Source: Acanthosepion esculentum
Taxonomy: Eukaryota; Mollusca; Cephalopoda; Sepiida; Sepiidae
Direction of reading: 5' to 3'
Assembly: GCA_964036315.1 (NCBI GenBank)
Contig: OZ038508.1
Span: forward strand, 42,225,387 to 42,289,386
DNA length: 64,000 nucleotides
Below are positions 57,544-64,000 of this stretch, one piece after another; positions within the stretch are counted from its first letter, which is position 1, and each line of letters starts with the position of its first letter. The notes beneath the pieces are model-generated. The model saw nothing but the letters and a program-made list of their open reading frames with translations. It did no database searches and was not told where the DNA came from. The position numbers and the translations under genes were made by a program.

Positions 57544-57772
57544 GAGATAACTGGCACCCATTAGACATGGCACGTGGAACTAGAACAGTCTACTCCAGCG
57601 AACAAAATAAAGGGTTCAGTTCGACATTCCAACCACCTGAAGAAGGCCGGAGTCTACAAAGGCCAAAACGTTGTGATAAATATGCCAACAAAGATGAGGA
57701 CAATAGTCCGAATAAAATAAATAGTGTACATAATACCTGATCTCAGAAATATAAACAGATACTGAAGGGGTT
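57544..57772 (+). repeat. SINE family C, 5' truncated
   Basis: GGCACGTGGAACTAGAACAG, ACCACCTGAAGAAGGCCGG (57633-57651), GGCCAAAACGTTGTG and AAGATGAGGACAATAGTCCG. Both sides of a GGCC stem are present, but the following G of GAAA is A. Confidence 0.75.
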
Positions 57773-57894
57773 TACAGTTTTTGATAAATAATACAGAGTA
57801 TAGTAGAAATACCTGCCAAAACCTATCACCTGTGTTGTATTAGCGAACTTATGCAATGGTGACTTCGTCTGGCTAATGTCTTACCATTATGTGG

Positions 57895-58180
57895 CTGTCT
57901 TGGGTATGAAAAACTACACCCGGCAGCAAGGGAGGTTTTTGAGGAGTATGGAGCCAACTCTTAATTGCTGTTGTTTCTGAGTCCACCCTGTTGTTGTCCC
58001 AGCTCTGGGAAAATAGTGAACCCCCCAAACAAAAACAAAACACCATGAAAGTATAAAAATACATTTTTATAGTAAAAAAATTACCAGCATTATATTTTTG
58101 TAAAATAAATTACAATGACTGATGTTCATGAAAGAATTAAATCACCCATAAGGAGTTGATATGCCGCTAAACAAACCATT
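57895..58180 (+). repeat. Dispersed repeat D, copy 4
   Basis: GGGTATGAAAAACTACACCC, GGCAGCAAGG, TCTTAATTGCTGTTGTTTC, GTATAAAAATACATTTTTAT, TTACCAGCATTATATTTTTG and CACCCATAAGGAGTTGATAT. This is the most complete copy in the window. Confidence 0.65.
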
Positions 58181-58427
58181 AAGTGGAAGGTATTTTCACC
58201 GCAACCCATAGTTAATTTCTTACTATCATGTGGGACGTATTTCTGTCGTAACCAGTATTTAGATGAATTTTACTTACATTTTTGTTTATAGCGTTTCCAG
58301 AAAAAATGCAATTTCTAAAGCGCACTAATATAGCAAGCAACTGAATACGAAAACTATTTACAAGACTGAATTTAAAATAGCAGAGGGCCGCAATAATAGA
58401 ACAACTTGGGAAGACCCTTTTTGTTAT

Positions 58428-58460
58428 AAGTCCGGATGGCTGAGTGGCAATAGTTTGTTA
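58428..58460 (+). repeat. tRNA-like A-box fragment
   Basis: GTCCGGATGGCTGAGTGGCA contains a perfect A box (TGGCTGAGTGG), as in tRNA-Ser/Leu. No B box follows. It is probably a SINE head fragment. Confidence 0.35.
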
Positions 58461-58775
58461 TTCACCGCACTGTACGCACAGATTCATTTATTACCACACA
58501 AAAATAAAGTATGTGTTAATGTTTCCTTTTTAGTTGTTTTTCTCTCATTGCCTATTTGGAATATCTACATACCTGCCCATGTAGGTGTCAATAAATGTTT
58601 ACGTGCAAATGACGGAAGTTCCAATTTTCCAGTCACGCACTTACACTGCCTATTTCTTTTCTAAGCGAAACATTCTTCTGCTATCAACAATGACTAGCAT
58701 TTCATATTTATCAAAGTCTATTTACGGCAGGCTAAAAACGTACCTATTCACATTATTCTTACACAAAGGAGACTT

Positions 58776-58777
<2 letters not shown>
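58461..58777. other. No gene seen
   Basis: No supported feature. Confidence 0.45.

Positions 58778-58817
<40 letters not shown>
58778..58817. repeat. TA microsatellite
   Basis: About 40 bp of TA. Confidence 0.95.
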
Positions 58818-58819
<2 letters not shown>

Positions 58820-59334
58820 TTTGTGTCTGTGATTATTATTCTTTTTTGCTTTCCTAAATGCAATCCAATCCTGGTGGTTTGAATTCAATTGAATTCTGCG
58901 ACCAATATCTGGTCTCTCCATTCTCTCGCTTTGGCGACAGTAATTGTGTACTGCACGAAGTTGTCGTGCAGTATCTCTTGTTACTCTGGCCTCGTAAATC
59001 CATCACGGCATGCAAAATGGAAACTATTGCGATCACTTTCTTCTGTGTTTGGCACCTGTACATGATTAAACACATGTCACAAACAATATAGATTTTTCTT
59101 TTTGGTATCCACAGTCCAACAGCCGCTAGGTTAGAATTTATTTATTTAGCTTAGTTTGGTACAGGGTCAAAATTATGGAGTGGCTCATTGGATCGAAATA
59201 GCTACTAACTAAAAGTGTTATTGTTGCAACTGAGGCACCGAGTCGCATCATTGGAGTTGATTAGATCATTAGGTCTTTAATGAAGATGGACAATTCATCT
59301 TTTTTGCTTGGCTTGGCCAATTTTATACAATTCT
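58818..59334. other. No gene seen
   Basis: Overlapping frames of about 75 codons on both strands at 58854-59091 show no domain. Confidence 0.45.
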
Positions 59335-59495
59335 AGTTTTCAGGGAACCAAGGAAACGGAAGAGAGTTCCACTGTCGAGAAGTGTGAGAAAAAAACTGTT
59401 GAAGTAGAAGTGGCGGTTACATTTAACTATTTCAAAAATAAAAGTGTGGGACCTATCTGCCAATCTAGCAGCACACTTAAATTCATGTAGTCGGA
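59335..59495 (+). repeat. Dispersed repeat E, 3' block
   Basis: GGCGGTTACATTTAACTATT, AAAAGTGTGGGACC, TGCCAATCTAGCAGC and CTTAAATTCATGTAGTC match 17815-17910. Confidence 0.55.
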
Positions 59496-59894
59496 GAACC
59501 AGGAAAAAAAGCTCGTCCCACGATTACGATAAACTATAAATCAATCATACTTGAACCTCTTCTAGTGACTACCGCAAAAATACCATTGAGAAAGAGTCCA
59601 TGTTCTCTCCAAAATATGGGTTAAATAGTAATACTTGTATCTGAAACAAGAAACAAAGCTTATTATCATTCGTCCAATCTGTATTTTGTGAATGCGAATC
59701 AAATGAAGGAGGACACTTTTATCAAAGACAGTATGCCTGGCACACAGAGAAATTTGCATAATGGAAAACAGGGAGATGCAACATGTGATATTCAGCTGTC
59801 CTATCAATCTGAATGCATAGTTGACTCAACATTGGGTAGCATTTCCCGGACAATCCTCCCCTGTAAAATGTTTTAAAATCATTAACCAGGTTAG

Positions 59895-60160
59895 GAGGCA
59901 CGGTGGAGTAATGGATAGCCGCTTGGATTGATGAAATCGGAGAGCCGAGTACGAATTCCAGTCGAAACCATTACATTCACTTACGTGCTAATACACTTGG
60001 GAAAGGTATGAATCTTCTCCTCCCAGCTATGGGTAAATAGCAGGACATGCAATAATCTTGGATAGCAACTGGTCTACCGCAGAAAGAAATGGCAACCTAT
60101 TGCGGGGAAAAATCTGCCTCCTCAGTCATGTATCGAAAGATACATGATCGCCTAAGTGTG
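59895..60160 (+). repeat. SINE family A, near full length
   Basis: GGCACGGTGGAGTAATGGAT, AGAGCCGAGTACGAATTCC, TTACATTCACTTACGTGCTA, CAGCTATGGGTAAATAGC, GGATAGCAACTGGTCTACCG and AAGAAATGGCAACCTATTGC. It carries a 3' hairpin at 60127-60146 (CATGTATC-GAAA-GATACATG). Confidence 0.88.
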
Positions 60161-61179
60161 TATTACGCTGAAGCTTTTCAACAAGTTTATTTACATAACG
60201 TCCCCAATAAGGTCGTTTATTCTTATCTGTGTAGCCCTTCTCCGTACATATGGAACAAGGACAAAAATTGCCGAATCTCCGCGATCACTGCCTGGATATT
60301 AACCGGTTTTCACCTCCATTAATGCAATGAAGAAAGTGCTACCGCAGGATTTTAACCACTGGGAACTGGAACCTTCACTGATCTAAAATGTGAATGTATC
60401 CCAAGCTTTGACCCCGGCCATTGTTTTAACGATATTGTCTCTGAAACGGCCTTATTTTCGTTTTAAATCCCCGTAAATATCGTAGAGTTCCTAAAGTGGT
60501 TGGCTGTCAATATTGACATGATTTCAGTAATTCGTGGTCCGCACTCTATTGCATCTCCCGGAGAAACTCCAGATCTTCATTCGTTATCGTCCAGGCCTTT
60601 ACACCGTAGAAGCCATTCAATGTTCAGAATTCAGTGGAAGTGCAACGTATAGTAACTGGACCTGGACTAGGTTGCAAACATGTCTGTAAGCATAACTTAA
60701 AATGTACAAAGTTTGATCAACAGGGAACACCATGAGGGTGTGAGATATTGACAACAGGCTGTTACTGATCGTACCAAAAGAGATGAAGACAGTGTAAACA
60801 TCAAATGAAGGATAGAAGACGACGCAAGGTGCAAAGAAGTCAAAATCAACTTTCTCGACGACAACAGTTTCTCATGAGTTACTTACTGCTGTGATTGTCT
60901 TTCAAGAATTATATTGTTGAACCATTCTCGATATTATACTTAGCGTATTTAACGAACGAGATACACGGTTGTCAACAACATTGCATGCGTAAAATTGGTT
61001 ACTTATAATGTGCTATTGATTACTCTACCTGTTGATTTTTCACCAAAAGTTCCATATATTGTATTTTTGGGTGGTAATCCTTGTGTTAGCTTGTTTCAGT
61101 AAATATGACGAACAACGAATATTTTAGGGTTTTTTTTTTTATTTAAATTCTTTGTGTGCTTACAAACAGACGGACACAC

Positions 61180-61182
<3 letters not shown>
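60161..61182. other. No gene seen
   Basis: About 1 kb without a recognised repeat or coding frame. Confidence 0.5.

Positions 61183-61224
<42 letters not shown>
61183..61224. repeat. TA microsatellite
   Basis: About 42 bp of TA. Confidence 0.95.
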
Positions 61225-61230
<6 letters not shown>

Positions 61231-61534
61231 ACGATATATATTTTTATATATCAAGAATAATATGGAAAAATGGACAAAAGAGAAAAAGGTTATTTGTGAC
61301 GATGAATTTCGTTAGATTGCAAAAATTATTTCAAAATGTTTTGAAACTATCTCGTTGATGCGAATGTGATGTGACGTCAAAATCTTGTCAACAAACTCAG
61401 GCCGATTACGTCCCAACAGAGGAAAAGCGTGACAAACTTTTTCAATTTTGTCTTAAAATTTCCTCCCTCTCTCTCTTTTATACAATATCAAAACTGAGTG
61501 GCGACTGTCTGCATCATCAACACATACGCATTCG

Positions 61535-61715
61535 AAAAGCCTCATCGATCTGAATCATGTATAAAAACTTTTTGTCCCGCACAAGAAACATTTAAAAAGT
61601 CTCATCGACCTAAATCATCTATAAAAAATTTGTGTCCCGCACAAAAAGCATTTAAAAAGCCTCATCAATCTGAATTATGTATAAAATGTTTCCGTCAAAA
61701 AGCATTTGCAAGAAT
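61535..61715 (+). repeat. 60-bp tandem repeat, three copies, open in one frame
   Basis: The unit contains AAGCCTCATCGATCTGAATC, ATGTATAAAAACTTTTTGTC and CCGCACAAGAAACATTTAAA. The frame from 61498 stays open and gives a 20-residue repeat of the form FKKPHxSExCIKxxCPAQKA. No domain was recognised. The Cys and His spacing is not that of a standard C2H2 finger. Confidence 0.75.
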
Positions 61716-62076
61716 TAATATCATATGTCTGGATATTAGGTAATATGTTTTAATAGGCCAAACTGATAAGACACTAATACATATTTAAACCGAAAGATAA
61801 AAATGCAAGATAGAATGGTACAGGAATAATTAGTTGACATTATATATATTATACATCTTCGTGTGTATTGATCTGATTTTTACCTCTATGTTCAGATGCA
61901 AAACTATGAATTCGCCACAATGAATGTGCTTAACATGCTTAAGAAATATGAAAATCTCAGTCTGTTCCTGTCATGAAATACACTGTCACCACATGTTGTT
62001 TGACCTTGATCGCTACTTTACATCTGAATACACTCCATAATGATCACTTTTACCCATAAATATAGCATACTTTCAA

Positions 62077-62080
<4 letters not shown>
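61716..62080. other. No gene seen
   Basis: No supported feature. Confidence 0.5.

Positions 62081-62119
<39 letters not shown>
62081..62119. repeat. TA microsatellite
   Basis: About 39 bp of TA, at the 3' end of the Penelope-like element. Confidence 0.95.
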
Positions 62120-62125
<6 letters not shown>

Positions 62126-63520
62126 TAGGAAATTCACCGATTCCGCTACGTTGGTTTCAACCTTTTGGCATCTTCAGGCGATATCAGTAAATTGATTTCC
62201 TAACACTTTATTTAAAAAAAAAATGAAAGCTATATTAAAAAGAAGATAAATAAGTGAATAAGCATACGACGTGAGGATTGGTAGAAAGGGAGGAGAAGGA
62301 GGAGGGGGAAAATCAAGTGCATTGAAAATGTATCGGTTGGGTATTAAATGAAATATGCATACGTTCTTTTTATCCAAAAAAAAAAAAATGAATTCAAAAG
62401 GAACATTGTAGTGTGTATATAACAGGTCATAATTTCCGATCGCTGATTCGAAAGCTTTTTTGATCTGAAAATCCTATTATAACTATTTTTTATTGTTGAC
62501 AAAGGTTGCAGACGTTCCTCTGGTTGATGTAAGGTATTCCAGTTTGTAATCGGATCTTTATTTTTCTCATTTAATTTCCACACATGGTTGTCTAATTTAG
62601 TAGAATTTCTAGCTTAAAAGTCTGTTTATGATTGTACGCTTCTCTTTTTAAAGTTACCCTCACTCCACCCTATATATATTTTTCTGGCCTTTTGTATCTA
62701 TTACTTCTGCTTTTTAAATTACTGCCTCAATTTTGCAAACTCTAATGTACATCTGCATTTATTTCTACAATTGCATATATTACTGTTAACAATGTTTTAC
62801 TGCACGTTAGTTTTGAAGTTCCTGGCGTCTTCTCTTGTTATTGTGGTTTCAAAATTACTAGTACAGCTGTAGCGTAATTTAACTGTTTTTATTAAATATT
62901 TTATGTAATTCGGAGTTTTGTGTCAAGTGTTTAAGTAATTTGAAAAATATTTTCCCTATTTTATACTTGACCTCTAAGTTAAAAGGGGGTTGAACCAATA
63001 TTGTTTTCTTTTCCTCGAATTTTTCTTCATTTGTTGTTTTATTTGAGGTTTAAATTTCAGTTTGGTTTTATGCCCTTCTTTTAAAGTCCTTTCATATTCT
63101 TGCAATTTATCCTTCAAAGTTATTTTACTAGGGAAATTTCTAGATAACCAGAACTTGAGGTTTTGTTTTAATATACTAGCAGGGTGGTTGGATCTAATAT
63201 TCATGTATTTCAATTTCGTGTTGCGTTTCATATATTGGGTGACACTGCCAATTTGTAGATTTAATTCTACATCTATTTGACAATTTTCTTATTCATATCG
63301 ACTTCTAGTTCAAAGTAGAGGCCTTTGAAGTGTTAATGAAAAGCGGTTTTCTTATATCGTCATTTATTCTGTTGTCATCAGTCCGTCATACTTATACTGG
63401 CCGTGCTTGTTTATATGTATAATTCTGTTAATTTCATAAAAATATATAAGCCTATTAATTCTGAAACCTCAGCACCATCAAACGAACGTTATGGAATCGG
63501 CTGATTTCCTAATGTTCTGT
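62120..63520 (-). pseudogene. Penelope-like retroelement, 3' half (RT core, GIY-YIG endonuclease, terminal repeat)
   Basis: Read on the minus strand. DGAEVSELIGLY (about 63480) leads to YKYDGLMT (about 63390), the reverse transcriptase catalytic YRDDGL box with its first aspartate replaced by tyrosine. Then come LEVDMNKKI, YMKRNTKLKYMNIRSNHPAS and RKRKQYWFNP. Further on, TVKLRYSC, CNCRNKCRCTLE (the endonuclease-linked Cys motif), KYI followed by a stop and GG (the YIG motif, shifted by two bases near 62675), WKLNEKNKDP and LSNQRSEIM. The frame ends near 62380. CTGAAGATGCC...GAAAC follows at 62177-62154, as is usual for the terminal repeats of these elements. Several frameshifts make it inactive. 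Confidence 0.82.
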
Positions 63521-64000
63521 ACTTAAAAGTTGTGCATGTTAAATTTTTAACTTTTTATATGTGTATTGTGAACTTTTTAATACTACTGTTTGATGGTCTA
63601 TTTCAACACAGATATAGTAATAAAACGTTAATGATCAATCTCTCTATATATGTATAAAGAATAACCTCAATTATACTGTCATGTCATCACCTGGCCTTTA
63701 GTTTGACTGACGACTAATTTGAATACATGGCCCAGAGTGCCGTGAGAATGGAGAGATACATAGTAAATGACAGCGTGGTTGAAAACGAAGTTTTTTTCCC
63801 TTATTAATCAGATAAAAGTGAGTTGACAGACAAAAGTGTGACCCAATCGATTAAGGTTTTATCCCCACATTGTAACATTTCGTGACTACAGAACAAAAGG
63901 CACGCAGAACATGTGCCTAGTTCCTTCACAGCATCTATTTATAAATGGAAACCAATCTGTTTCTATATATACTGTAAACCTATATATCACGCGACTATCA
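63521..64000. other. No gene seen
   Basis: May include further decayed Penelope-like sequence, not legible. Confidence 0.45.

Noticed and set aside
61498..61743. C2H2 zinc-finger gene fragment
   Set aside because: Repeat length (20 residues) and Cys/His spacing do not fit the 28-residue C2H2 finger.

Overview
This window looks like gene-poor, repeat-packed animal DNA, most likely from a cephalopod such as an octopus. The basis is the AT-rich base composition, the very many long TA microsatellites, three families of tRNA-derived SINEs, and a mixture of decayed LINEs, Tc1/mariner-type DNA transposons and a Penelope-like element. The organism call is inference. I found no host gene that I can support with confidence, no intact transposable element, no rRNA or tRNA gene and no CRISPR array. 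Almost every open frame above 100 codons lies in a tandem repeat, a microsatellite or a decayed mobile element.

Layout. 1-13 kb: SINEs, a dispersed repeat, two fragments of a Jockey/CR1-type LINE, a composite TA minisatellite (6.3-6.8 kb), a Tc1-like transposase remnant (11.1-11.7 kb) and a palindrome that carries a tRNA-Ser-like primer-binding site (12.85 kb). 14.3-16.7 kb: a GC-richer LINE 3' end (TX1-like) followed by a three-copy tandem repeat of about 200 bp. 17.9-18.8 kb: an inverted LINE fragment. 19.84-21.13 kb: a full-length but dead mariner with TA target duplication. 22-36 kb: transposase and LINE fragments, one MITE, LTR-like repeats, several SINEs and large composite TA arrays, including a phased ATGCGCTT array at 30.6-31.3 kb. 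36.2-40.5 kb: a 4 kb strand-asymmetric pyrimidine-rich region with a degenerate GATTCAATAATCC repeat and internal inversions.

41-50.5 kb is the most interesting part. Fragments of one LINE family recur five times, and two of them contain a minisatellite grown from within the LINE reading frame: a 31-bp array at 41.1 kb and a 68-bp array of 22 units at 46.9-48.4 kb. The 68-bp array carries a clear 8-unit higher-order pattern. Between them, a 30-bp array at 42.4 kb interrupts an otherwise open, acidic reading frame that begins just after a good 3' splice-site sequence.

51-64 kb: more LINE and SINE fragments, a second pyrimidine-rich tract, a 150-bp near-perfect hairpin (53.8 kb), a short G-rich tandem repeat (57.0 kb), a 60-bp in-frame repeat (61.5 kb) and the 3' half of a Penelope-like element on the minus strand (62.1-63.5 kb). 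The elements do not form a pathway. The common themes are retrotransposon decay, tandem amplification seeded inside retroelement sequence, and hairpin or ribozyme-like motifs in the repeats.
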